From positions 10,682,001 to 10,746,000 of the forward strand of contig CM065399.1 of assembly GCA_033060915.1 (NCBI GenBank): DNA of 64,000 nt. The letters are read 5' to 3'. The stretch comes from Euryodendron excelsum. Its lineage: Eukaryota; Streptophyta; Magnoliopsida; Ericales; Pentaphylacaceae. Under the pieces are notes generated by a model. That model saw only the letters and a program-made list of their open reading frames with translations, had not been told where the DNA came from and searched no databases. Positions within the stretch are counted from its first letter, which is position 1, and every line of letters begins with the position of its first letter. Both the position numbers and the translations under genes were made by a program. This document shows, one piece after another, positions 49,517-62,500 of this stretch.

Positions 49517-52500
49517 GGCATAGGCATTAATTCTACTTATCTAGAAAAAGTAGGTATTAATTGGTAAATTAATCAAAAGAGGGTGATAATTTAGGATATC
49601 ATAGGAAAACTATCAATATATGGAAGGAATTCTTGAAAATGATTCCTAAAATTAAGGAGACTATAAATTTCAGCATCCATGTGGCAGAAGTTTTGGATTG
49701 TGCTTTGATATATATATGCTAGATGTGCTCACGTTTGTTTATGATTGGTAAGTTTCAAATGATGAGAAACCTTATATTCAACATTAAGATTTTTTCATTT
49801 TAGAACTTATGTTCAAATATCAAACAAAATGTTCAATGCTTAAATATTGTTTTGGAATTTAGATTTTATTTGCAAGCCTTACTTATTTTTGTACAGTGGT
49901 GAAAGATGGAAAGTCTTTTGGGAACATGGAGTGTTGCTTGATATATAAGTAAATGATTATAAAGCAAGATGTTGCTTGTAAAATAGTTGTTCTCTTGTAT
50001 CTCTCAAGCCTGGTGCAAATATTGTCCTTTATTGTTTTGCAGTTATCTGGCTCTATTGCTTTGTCTATACGTGGTGATTGTGATTTCATGACTAAGGCTG
50101 AAGTTGCACAATCAGGAGGTGCAGCAAGCGTGCTGGTCATAAATGATGGAGAAGGTTGTAATATTTGGTACATTTAAACATGTTCTTAGCATTTCAAAAT
50201 CTGAATTTATAATTCTAACGTTGGATGGCTCTTTGTGAAGAATAAATGATGGCATCTGCAATTCTCTTGGATTGACACCTCATCTCTGACCTATTTTCTT
50301 CTCCTGCCTCTCCTTTTTTACTTCTTTCTAGAGCTTTTGGAGATGTCATGTCGTGAGAAAAACATTGCAAACATCACAATTCCTGTTGTGATGATCTCAA
50401 AGTCAGGAGGAGAGACTATCAACAAATCGATGACAAGTGGAAGGAGAGGTGAGCCCTTAAGTTTTAAGATTTTGTTGAAATTTTACTGTGTTAAACTGAG
50501 TGCTAAATGAGTTTCTGTAATTGGACTCTTGAAACCTAAAAAAGATGGGAAGCTTTACTGGTAGATGTTTGGTAAGGCACGGGGAAATGCAAGATGATTG
50601 ATGACTGTAATTGAAAATGGAAAAAAGAGATAAGAAAATGAGGGTGACATATTTTACAATGTTGACTATGTGGGATTCTGATAGAGTCAGATGCTTTGGA
50701 AGCTTTCCCTTTGCCATACCTGAGGGATTTTTAAAATACAAAAATTTGGGTGTCAGTTAGTCTCATTGATAGATGTTGCAGGGCGTAAACTACTTTCTTT
50801 TATGATGTTTAGAAGGTATTTTATAGAACAACTAATGAATTTTTTTAATTGATTTGTTTTGGGGGTAAGATTTGAGTTTCTTCTTTTGTTGGGCCTTTTT
50901 AAACTATGAAGATACATGTAATCTAGTTTCTGCTCAATTATGGGTAACCCCTAACGGAGTATATGCACATACTCAAATTCAATTCAATTTTAAATAAAGA
51001 TTTACATAAAATCATGAATCATGATATATGCTCAATTAAGCACTTGTAATGCATTTTAATACATATAAAATGAAATATGATGATTTAGGGTGCTAGGGTG
51101 TTACATGAGTGTTCTCATGTTCATTTCCTAGAATTCAATCTCGTTGTTGCGAGGGGCATCAACAGGCAACAGAGGTCAAACTCAATGCCGGGAATGGCCG
51201 ACGACAGCTAGTGAAGGCTATTGGAATAACATTCCTCCTGGGTATTCTAAACTTGCTGCGCCAGGCTCGACAGGCAGATTCCCAAATTTCGAACTATAAT
51301 GCTATTTCTGGTTCTAAGGCATACTTCTACCATGGGAGTAGTGGGACGCTTGTCCCTTAAAGGGTTAATGGAGTGTCCACCTTATTGAGGTGGCACCCTC
51401 TCCAGCATTCTAATGAGTGGGTCATCTCCCTCTAATTGTTCTTTGTGGTGTTTTTTTTTTTTTTGGGGTTGGGGGGGGGGGAGGGGGTGGCGGGTTTAGG
51501 CTAATTAAATATGCTTTAATTAATATTTCTTACCAACTAATCACACTTAACCCAAATTAATCCTAATTACTTTAGTTAATCATAATTACCCTTAATTAAT
51601 TGAAATTAACTTTTACAAAAAGGTTTTATTTGCAGCTAATATCAAATGGGATTGATTAAGCTCCTCAATTGGTGTATGCAGATATTTCTAAGCTATAAAA
51701 CTTAGGTTTCTAGCAAATCATGAGGAATCCCTAGCTAAATGTGTACCCTTATTTAGATCCAATTCAATCTAAAGAATCAAAGCCAAACATAAGTTAAAGT
51801 ATGCTCAATTAAAGTCATACAATGCAAGATAATATGCATGAAATGCTATGCAATGGCCTAGAGTGTTACATGCATAGTTTGTTTCGGTAGGTTATAGTTA
51901 CCTTCCATTGGTTCACGAAGCGATACCTAGTGTCCTAGGTGGCTTATAAAATTATTTTAACCTCCTGTTTAATTTTCTTTAAATAACTCAGCCTCCACTT
52001 TGACTTTTCAAATGATTGAAAGCACAATTCTTTATATTTTCATTTATTTTATAGATCTCCCTTGAGTAACAAGAAGTAAAACATGTCAGACATTAGAAAG
52101 GAAAGAAGTTGGATGATATATACAACTAAGGCAGCAAAGCCACTAGTTTGAAGGACCAAGTGGAGGTCTCATGAATGATGGCCCCTATGTTTTCTAGCCT
52201 TAAAAGTGCCAAACATACAGCCACAGGTGACTATTACAGTGATCATTATAACCATGAACCATTGTAATGGTAGATAATAAAGCCCTCTGTAATACTGCAG
52301 AAGAGGATATGTCTTCAAATTGAATGTAAATTGTTAAGATTCCTGTAATAAGGTCTGTATAATATTATTTGAAACTAATACAGGAGAAGTACATGTCAGT
52401 TAATTTTGGCCTATCTTTGAGATGATCAGATTAGGTAAACATATCATTTGATGCTCCCTGGGGAAATCTTGGCAATGGATAAACTTAAATCCTTGTCTAT

Positions 52501-53537
52501 CAATTAAACTTGGATGCTCTTGTGTTTGACTTCCACTGGCAACGCTTTGTCTCACTCGGTGCGCAGGTCTTGCAGATGGTTCTCACACCCACGGTTTAAC
52601 CGGCCCAACAGATTGGGTTGGGGTTCCAGGAAAAATTTGCAGGAGCAGCAAAAATAAAAATATATGTGTTTATTTAAATCAGTCTATCCAAAGCTAATTT
52701 TCAATTTACATCTTCCACCTTATGGGATTTCGAAAGCAAACTAAAATTAGGTATCCCCCTTTCTAATGTTATTTATTTTTTAACTTGTGGAAAAATGTCT
52801 TTCTTGGACGTTCTGTGTTTATTTTGGAAACCTCAAGGCAGGTCTGTGTAACTTAATATTTTTCTTTCACATCGTAAAAGAAAGCAAAATGCAGCAAAAG
52901 CATTACACAATTTGAGCTAACTTAGATCTCTTTTATATATGCCATCTGCACAAATTAGATCTGTAGAATCAATAATTTGGAGAAGTTTGGTGTCTAAGTG
53001 AGCTTTATATTTAATTTGATGTGTTTGTATTTTTCCTTTTGTGTAGTTTCTTCTTGTTGTACGAGGTTGAGGTTGTCTGACTAACCATGTATCCTTCACT
53101 GTGTGGGCTTGAGCTTTGTGCATTCACAGCATTTTAACATGATGTGTTGGTATTCTCATTTGGTTCTTGTTTCTTCTTATTGGATGATGTAGTGGAACTT
53201 ATGTTATATTCGCCAAATCGTCCAATTGTGGACTTCTCGGTGGTATTCTTATGGCTGATGGCTGTGGGAACGATTGTCTGTGCCTCACTTTGGTCAGAGT
53301 TTACTGCAAGTGAGCAGAATGATGAGCGCTATAATGAATTGTCGCCAAAGGTTTTAAATAATATAAATCTCCATTTTTGTCTAGAAGTTCAGATTTTCTG
53401 CAGCTTGAATGCTTGTCACCTAGATGTCTTTTTGTGTTTGCATAAAATTTACTCATCTTGATAATGAATTCCCTTATTGACATTGTTCTTTCTTTAATTA
53501 CATTCTTTGACATTTCATGGGAACTTATTGTTCGCTG

Positions 53538-53590
<53 letters not shown>

Positions 53591-56500
53591 TGCTTCACTC
53601 ATGGGCGGGTTTGCTTTTCTAGTTAACATTGGAGATTTTAATTAAAGCGTACCCATACTACATCATACCATTCTAAAACTCCACCTTAAGCTGGAGTTCC
53701 AATAGAAGTTCAAAAAAATAAAAAAGGGTAAATTACATTTTACCCCCCTAGGGTTAGGCTCAAAATCACAGAGCTTCCCTGCATTTTGATTTGTGACACT
53801 GAACCCACTTATGGTGATGACCAAACTGCAAACGTTAGATTTTCCATCCAAATTAACTGTGCGTTTGCCTCACAGTTCAAAATATCAAATTTTAATCTAA
53901 TAACAGTACGTGCTGAACACTATGAATATTAAAAAGACAAAAATAGCCCCACGAAGGTTTTTCCTTTTGTTTTTCTTTTGTCTTCTTCTTATCATCACAT
54001 TCCAGCAAGTCTTCTCAGTTGTCATAGAGCCCACTCCTGTCCAGCCATCCTCCCCCACCCTATCTGCCATGGCCAATCACAATTTAGCCTCACCACCTCA
54101 AACACACTGCTTTCTCCCTCACGATACAACTCGCAAGACAACCCATCCAAGCTCTTCACTTCCTACGGCCATGGAAGCTGCACCACCACTGCCTTCACGG
54201 GACTCCACCGAACCACCATATATAGCACCACCATCATCAGCGTAAACCCACCAATATGCCACTCTCTTTCTCTCTCTCTAAAAAGTTGACCACTTCCCTC
54301 TTCCTTTACTCATGGCCACCACGGACCACCTCCATCATTGTACATAGACCCACCACAGCTCCATACTCGCTCTCTGTCTCTCTGAATAGTGAACCCACTT
54401 AATTCCCTCTTTGTCTCTCTCCACACACCCACCACAGTTCCGCATACTCTCTCCCTGAAAAGTGAACCCACTTAATTCCCTCTGTCTCTCTACACTCAGT
54501 ACCACCACAAACCACCAGTTGCACTACCATCCCACTCTTTCTATCCCTAAAGGCCCCACCATTTTCAGTAATCTATAAACACCATGGCCACAATCATTTG
54601 CACCTTCACTGCTTTTCTTTTTGTGTCACACTACAAAATCACTTCCCTTACTAAATCACCCACCACGCTATCTCTCTCTACAATGGACAGCAAAGTGTGA
54701 TCCCCTCTCTCTTAAACCAAATCCAACTTCATAGCACGAGATTTATTAAAAGTATCTCACTGTGCAAATATTAGTGTTGTGCATACAGAAGACTGCAAGG
54801 GCATAGTTTAATTGTAGGCTTTTGTATTTTGATTTTTGTTATGACATCTTGATTGCAATTACACAAAAATAGTTCACTTTAATAGAATAGCTTAAAATCT
54901 CATATTCACATATATGAATACGTATGTACATATATATATTTGTATAAGCTACTAAAATTGTTCAGAGTACCATGCTTTGAAACAGCTGCGATTTGTTGGT
55001 GGTTTGGCCGGAGAAAAGAAGAAGAAGAAAGAGAGAGAAAGTAGAGAAAGAAAGAGAGAGGTGGCTTGTGTTGGAGGATGTGGCTGGAGACGTGGATGTT
55101 GGGTGCCATGACTGAAGCTCCAGATAAACACCATAGGGTTATTTTTGTCTTTTTATGTTTTCTCTTACATCTGTTCACTTTTACAATACGGTAGCTACCA
55201 TAGGGGGCTTTAGTGTCACAAATCAAAATACCGGGGGGCTCCGTGATTTTGAACCTAAACCCAGGGAGGTAAAGTGTAATTTACCCAACAAAAAAAGTAA
55301 AAAAATCTGGAGCTTAAAAATTTATCATGCCTTGCTTGCTTCAAAGATTGGAAAATGACTCATCCTTGAAAGCTTTAGCCTTGCATGTTATGAAGCTGAT
55401 CTTATTGTAGACTAAAGATCTTATTTCTCATCATTGTATGCTCGTTGAAGTAGCGGTCTATCTCTATACGTTTGGCTGTCTCATAGAACAATGGATTAAA
55501 AGCAAGATGCAAATTAGTCTGACTGTCACAATATATGCACTTAATTGGCCGCTAATCACATCTCGAGCAAAAATAATTCAACTCAAATCATGTTAGACCT
55601 ACGTTACCTAGACTCTTCTAATATGTGAAGTGCCTATGTCAGACACCCGACACTCGACACCCGACACTAGTTGGACATGCATCTAACAAGAATATATAAC
55701 TAACTGAGTTTACTATAAAACTAAGCATAGGACTTCCATTTTATTTATGAAATGCTTTATTTTGGCTTGTAAATGCCATTTTATTTAAAAAAAAAAAGAA
55801 ATAATTAAAAAATATGAAATCTAACCGTGTCTTAGTGTCTTTAGATATGAGAATTAGATAAATTTGACCCTTGAACACGTACTCGCACCTGACACCTATA
55901 CCCGAGTTTAGGTAACATAGTGTCAGACTCATAGGCTGCATGGGCCTACTCTAAATTCAGCCTCTTAAGATTTTCCTGCCACTATATTAGCCTTCTTGCA
56001 CATTCTTGTAGCCATGTTACCATCAAGGATTGCCTATCTATGTGAATTCTGACTTAGTGTACTTATTGACAACATCAATGGAATTATAAGGGGTTTTAGT
56101 CATCCTCTGAGCAACGGTTTTGCAACTAACATTAGCCTGTATATGAATAGTAATATCCTTGAAAAGGAAAAATGTATGCAAGTAGGAAATGCGAGGAGAG
56201 AATATGGTTGTTGTTATTATTTATGATCAGACTTGCTGTACATCTAAGAAGCAGAGATACAGACATGGCACATGTGATGTAGGATAAGTGGGGACAACAC
56301 TATCCCACGAGTGGTGAGATGCAGCAGCAAAAGCCATAATTTTATGGCTGAAATTAATAATTCGTGTGTCGGAAAAGGTGGTATAAATGTATAGGCTTTT
56401 AGGGCTTATTGGGGTAACAAAGGGGTAGGGTTAGGGGGGAACAACATTAGTGAATAGTTTGAGGGTTGTCGAGGGGTGTGAAGAGTAACGGAGGCTGTTA

Positions 56501-59500
56501 TGCATTCTTTCGGTACTAGGGTTGAGTAATTGTAGTGGGGGACAAATTAGGGTTGTGGTATCGCATCTGGATCCCATAAGCATCACATCTGGGGTTAGGT
56601 TCAAAGAAACTTCAAGGCTATGTTAATTCTCTAAAATGATAGTCATTAATTACATGGCTTTATATGGACTTCAGAGAACTCCTTATCGTAATAGGATTTT
56701 GATTTCCTGTTTGGAAATCAAGCCCTTTGACTTCTAAGACGTATTTAAAACCAGATAAGACATATAAATAGAAGCCATACTACATAACTTGACCCATAAG
56801 ACTACTCATGGGAGATCCCTACAGCACACGTTAAGAAAATTCAAAAATTACCAAAATACTCAAGTAATGAAATACTAGAAAATGTGTAAGAAAACAACCA
56901 GATTAATACCTAGCCTAAAGAACTATAAAATCTGTCTCTAATGAGACTAAAAACTTGATTACTCATTTTCCATTCGATCCCAAGTTGGTTCAGGTTGAAA
57001 CCAACCAATTCCGTATTTTCTTGCTTGTTTAATTTTTTTTTTTTTTTTTGATCTTTTATGATTTGCATCACATGGTATGACAAGACTTGGACATGCTAAC
57101 ATTGCAATTTTCAAAAGATCACAACATGAGGTAGTGGACTCGAGATTGAGGAGTGGATTTCTAGGTCTCTTGTGTAAGCTAGACATTGAAAAGGCTTGTG
57201 ATCATGTTGCTGGGACTTTCTAATCTACTTGCTAGAGAGAATGGAAGAAATGGATTAAATTTTATAAATTAACTGTTATGGTGAATGACTTAACAATTGA
57301 ATTTTTTGGGCAGTTCTAGGGGGGTTAAGACAAGGGAATCCTTTATATCCTTGCCGCGCTATATTATTGTTATTGAAGCTTGTATATACTCCATACCCTA
57401 TTAAGTGCCACATGTATGCCAGCTCAACATGGGAGCATGGGACCTCAACTAAGGGTCCTACATGAGCAATCACCTTATGATTCACATAGCCATAGCACAT
57501 ATTCAAGAGGCTGGACATCACATGCCCATGCTTACGCGTTCGGGATGTTGAACGGAGCGTATGAATCACTCACACATGTCATGAGCACTTAGTGTGTGCC
57601 CTAACATCGTTGATGGGAACCCTCACCTAAGATTTGAGGCAAGCTTAGTGTTAAGACTGAACAACCTGTTCGGCATGCACCACGGGAATCTTGGGTTACA
57701 AGTGGTTCTGCGGCTTAGAACGAAGGCTTTGCCTCGGCGTGCCCCTCATGTGGGTTCAAACCGCCTTCAGGCCAGTCTGACTAAGAGAGGGAGATTACTC
57801 CATGTGGAACTCTGGTTCCTTAGCCTAAAAGGGCAAGGACTCTTGTAGATAGGTCTTATCATCTATGAGTCCAATCTTACTTGGGCAGTGCTACAAGGTC
57901 CTATATAAGAGGCCCTTATGCTTCCTAATCAGGCATTGATTGTCGTTCCGTTATGCTCTCTCTCTCTCTCTCTCTCTCGGCTGGGCTACTTCATCCTTTA
58001 ACCAATCACCCCAGATTTCTCCCAGTGTGTACTGATGTTTTCTGTGACTTTGCTCAACCCCGAAACATCTCATACATTTGGCAACTCCGCTAGGGAGCTG
58101 CATTTGCAATCATGACGCCATAGATATTAAATTCTAAAATTGGCAAAAATTTTGGGGAAGACATGTGAGCATTCGCAACAAACAGCTAAACCACCTAATA
58201 CCTAACAAGGGCATAGCCAGCCTGGAATCTGGGCCCATTGACATATGAATGACGGCTACCCCCAGCATGTAGCCTGTTTAGCTCACTCTTAGGAGGATAG
58301 TCCCTAAAGAAGTAGCGCAACCACCTTCCGAACGTATTCTTTGAGGGAACTTTGGGATGCTTCTTCGGAACACCCTCGGCAAATGGGATTGCAAGTTAAC
58401 CTCCAAATATCCTGCTCATCGTCATTAATATCACACGAATGAAAGTCAACCTCTCCCAAGGTGTTTAGGCGTAACGAGTTCTGTGTATCCTTCAGAGTAG
58501 AACCCAACTCCCCCCACCTTGCTACAAATGTATGCGTTTCAAAGCTCCACTGCAACATCAAGACATCCAACAAATCTTTATTTCGATTCAAGGAGAAGCT
58601 CTTGGTGGTCCGAACAATGCAGAGGATTTTGCCTTTCTCCAGGAGTCCATGTATCCAAAACCGAGCTATAACTTTCATAAGCGATGAAAGACCACGGCAA
58701 TGATTCCCTCTCTATAGGGAACCTCAACACGGATGAAAGGTGAAAAATGCAAACTTGTTCTTCTAATTCTTCCCCTTCGATTAACAGTGTTATCTCAGGT
58801 GCATCCGAATGGGGACTAAATTCTTTAACACTAGCCCGAAAGTAGTTGCATTCTCCTAGGAATGGTGCTCTAAAGTTTGCATCAATGGGTATTGCAGGCA
58901 GTGCCTTGCTGGGGTGATGGAGAGGAGAAAGTTGGTGCCTTCTATTGTGAGACATTATGATTGATTGAACTTACGAACAACTAAAAACACGAGTTTTTAT
59001 TCATGCCCCCATTGGAAATCACCTTGCTAGAATTGCCAAACGAAAATCGCCTAAACAAAGAGTAAACACTTGGGAAACACACCACACCCCCACACCCCCC
59101 CCCCCCCCCCCCCCCCCCCAGGCGAAAAAGGAAAAAAAGAAAAAGAGGCTGAGTGTTCCTATATATACTGGAATCATTTATGTAGAGCCTTTGTTTAGAC
59201 CACGAGTCGTTAAACATATAATGGCGCATTGTTAAATGTCACATGGTTTGGCATTCGCCACCTTAGAGCATTAATGACTTGTCAGAAAGCGACTAACAGA
59301 TTGGACGTGTATGCATGTACCTTATATTTGATGCACGCACGCGTAGGGGGACTAAATGTATATAATCCATACCCTACTAAGTGCCACGTGTATGCTAGCT
59401 TAGCATGAGACCTCAGCTAAGGGTCGCACACGAGCAATCACCTAATGGTTCATATAGCCATGACATGTGTTCAGGATGCTAGATATCATGTGCTCATGCT

Positions 59501-62500
59501 TACGCATTTGGGACACTGAACGAATCATTCACACATGTCATAAGCACTTAGTGTGTGCCCTAACATCGTTGATCAGAACTCTCACCTAAGCTTTGAGGCA
59601 AGCTTAGTGTTAAGACTGAACAACTTGTTTGGCATGCACTGCGGGAATCTTGGGTTACAAGTGGTTCGGTGGCTTAGGACGAAGGCTTCGCCTTGGCGTG
59701 TCGCTCACGTAGGTTCAAACTGCCTTCAGGCCAGTCTTACTGAGAGAGGGAGATTAGTTCATGTGGAACTCTGGTTCCTTAGCTTACTAGGGCAAGGACT
59801 CTTGTGGATAGGGCTTATCATCTATGAGTCCAATCTTATTTAGGCTGTGCGGTCCTATATAAGAGGTCCTTATGCTCCCTAATCAGGCATTGATTTCCGT
59901 TCATACTTCCCTTAAGCACTATTCCCCTATTGCCTCCCTCTCTCTCTCTCTCTCTTGGTTGGGCTGCTTTATCCTTCAACTAATCACCTTAGATTCCTCC
60001 CGGTGTCTACTAATGCGTTCTGCAACTCTCCTCAATCCCGAAACATCTCATACAAAGCTTAAAGTAGCATGCTGAAGAGAGTTGTTGACAGGGGTACAAG
60101 GGATCTTTTAAGATAGGGGGAGGCTGCGGTTTCCACCTTTCAATTGCTTTTTGTAAATGATACACTCATTTTTTGTGATGCTAGTGAGGAGTAGTTAAGA
60201 TAACTTTGATTGTCCTTATTAGTTTTGAGGCTGTTTCAGGGTTGAAAGTAAATGTTGGCAAAAGTGAATTGATTCTGGTGGGTGATGTGCAGAATATAGG
60301 GACTTTAGCGGATTGCCTGGGCTTTAAGGTGGGTGCTCTTTCTATATCTTTTTTGGGTTTGCCTATTGGTTCTTCTTTAAAGTTATAGCGGTATGGGATG
60401 GCATTATTGAGCGGACTGAAAGGAGACTTGCTTCTTGGAAGAGGTAGTATCTCTCAAAGAGGGTAAGTTGATTTTGATTAAGAACACCTTGTCAATGTGC
60501 CAACTTATTTAATGTCTCTTGTAACTAGTCCGGTGTCAGTGGTGAATAGATCAAGAAGTTACATAACAAACATTTTGTGGGGTCTTTGGGGTGATGAGTT
60601 CAAGTACCATTTTATGGCATCGAATGAAGTATGCTTCTCTATTAAGGATGGGAGCTTAGGCATTATTCACCATTTCTTCCTTTTTTAATCAAACTCTATT
60701 GAGAAAGCTGTTGTGGAGATTTTTGATGGAGAATGGGCTACTTTGGAAACTAGTGATTCAAAGTAAACATGGTTTGACAGAGGGTGGGTAGACTTCTAGT
60801 TGGAATCAGAATTCCTACGGGTCAGTCTTTGGAAGGGAATTAGGAATGGTTGGGAGGACTTTTTTCAACATATCAGTTTTGCTATCGGAGATGTTAGAAG
60901 AGTAAAGTTTCGGCATGACCTTTGGTGAAAGGATGTCTTGCTGTCAGTAGCTGTTCTGGATTTATTTGCTATTGCAAAGGATAAGCGCTTTAGTGGAAGA
61001 TTATTTGAAGGCCACAAGTGAGTTGATGGTTTGGGAACCTTTTTTTTATAAGGGGGATTCAAGATTGGGAATTTGAGGTAGCTGATTTTTTTGAGTCAGT
61101 ACATAAAGTGACGATACTTCGGAGAGGAGTGATCATATGATTTGGGGAGGCAATAATGGGAGGCTTATTGCTCTATCATATTATGATTTCCTAAAATAGG
61201 CCTAAGACATTTTTCCCATGCTAGGCTATTTAGACTCCAACAAAGTTGGAGTGGATTTCTTCTTGCAGATGACAGCGTTAGATGCCATTCTCACCGTTGA
61301 TAATTTAGGGAGAAGGGGTCAAATGCTTCCTAATTGATATTGCATGTGTCACAAGGCTAAGGAGACTCTGGATCATTTGCTTATTCATGTAATGTGGCAT
61401 AACAACTATGGAGTATGCTAATCTATATATTTGGAATTACGTGGGCTATGTTGGTCTCAGTGGTGTATCTTAATATGAGTTATGGTCAATAGGATGCAAA
61501 GATTTGTAAGGAAGACGGCTTGAAAGTTAGCTCCATTGTGTGTGATCTGGTAAGGCATTCAACAATAGAACTTTTGAGGAAGTTATTTTACCAGTCCATA
61601 GATTAAAAGCCATTCTATTGCATAGTTTTCCTTTTTCCCTTTATGGGAATTTTTTGTGATTCTTCTTTTCCTATGATGAATTTTATAGGAGATCTTTTTC
61701 AGGGGGAGGACTTAGAGGGTTGTTTTTTTTATATGTCCTCTGTACAAGAGGAGGCACTCCTTCATGGTGCTTTTTGAATAAAATAATTTTACTTATTAGA
61801 AGAAAAACCTTGACATGGATAAGATGAAGACACATTAACATAAAATTTTGAACATTATATTCATTATTCAGTTGCATTATGTGATTGTTCCTTCTGATGT
61901 AGGATTTATGTTGCCATATTATTTACTTTGGGCAATCCTCTGTTTCATATGATTAATTTCTACTGTTATCTTTTTTGACCAAATCTCAGACTGACCTTTG
62001 CAGAAATTGGTTATGGGGGTTGCTTTTCAAGTGAAACTGTGAAAAATATCTATCCAGCACTCTAGATCTCTAGCAGCCTTGCCAGATGAGAGACGTTGTT
62101 AACCTCCTGTTAAGCCTATGAACTTCACTTTAAGTAACTCAAACTCTGAGACCAGCTCTGAACATCTCTAGATGTAGATAATTTGATGGCTGTGAGCGCC
62201 TTGCTTTGTGTCTTTGTTGTACTAATGATAAGGGATTGACTGTTATGCTCATCTGTGAAAACCTGTATGAAATCAATTTACTAACCTTGGAATTTTTCTT
62301 TCTCATAATTGCTTATTTCGTCTCAAATCTATTTTTCTTTCTTTTTCCTCTCTTTATTTTTTACTCTTTTCAGTCGGAAGCTAGTGTTTGATATTTGATG
62401 GAATGCAATATGTGAAAGTATTTAATTGTTTCCCCTTGGTAGGAATCTGCCAATGCTGGAACAGTCCAAGATGATTCTGAGAAGGAAGTCCTCGATATTA

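Larger units (their letters stand above)
47134..50042 (+). other. SPPL intron 2 (2909 bp) with GA microsatellites and a possible MITE
   Basis: GT-AG intron. From about 47.29 kb, GGGGCCATTTAATTATGCTG followed by T/G-rich sequence looks like the end of a small non-autonomous DNA transposon, but no clear opposite end was found. Two long purine microsatellites follow at 49.13 and 49.45 kb. No exon-like sequence is apparent. Confidence 0.6.
57381..60054 (+). mobile_element. Element H: 2.7-kb non-autonomous LTR retrotransposon
   Basis: Two direct LTRs of 696 and 698 bp flank a 1.28-kb interior, with a perfect 5-bp target duplication. A primer binding site follows the left LTR. The interior has no gag or pol; its only coding trace is an antisense PMD fragment. 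The element sits inside the LINE remnant, so it arrived later. Orientation is + from the PBS. It must have depended on proteins supplied by another element. Confidence 0.92.
57115..61805 (+). pseudogene. L1-type LINE remnant (reverse transcriptase and 3' end), split by element H
   Basis: Left of H, the + strand translation gives [20 protein letters not shown], the RT block around the LDIEKAYD motif, then degraded SxGLRQGD-like sequence. Right of H come an FADD-like stretch (NDTLIFCD), [18 protein letters not shown] with LGLPIGSS (60.2-60.4 kb), [17 protein letters not shown] (60.5 kb) and the Cys/His zf-RVT region ([14 protein letters not shown] near 61.34-61.38 kb). The 3' tail TTTTTGAATAAAATAATTTT near 61.77-61.79 kb is typical. 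Stops and frameshifts are abundant and the 5' end is missing. It lies in the same direction as the host gene. The left boundary is approximate. Confidence 0.8.
53351..62442 (+). other. SPPL intron 5 (9092 bp), expanded by transposons
   Basis: GT-AG intron (donor GTTTTA, acceptor TTGGTAG). Most of its length is accounted for by the Mutator-like element, the copia remnant, the LINE and LTR element H, described separately. The stretches 55.93-57.11 kb and 61.81-62.44 kb show nothing recognisable. Confidence 0.85.

Noticed and set aside
53144..53461. 105-codon frame covering SPPL exon 5 as an independent gene
   Set aside because: It is exon 5 read through both splice sites. The donor and acceptor and the match to SPPL explain it.
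57594..59843. Paired 84- and 96-codon frames beginning MCPNIVD as a duplicated gene
   Set aside because: They are the same segment of the two LTRs of element H. The TSD, PBS and LTR ends show a retrotransposon repeat.
61806..62442. Additional SPPL exon in the 61-codon frame at 62206-62391
   Set aside because: Hydrophobic but without SPPL similarity, and the exon 5 to exon 6 junction is already in frame without it.
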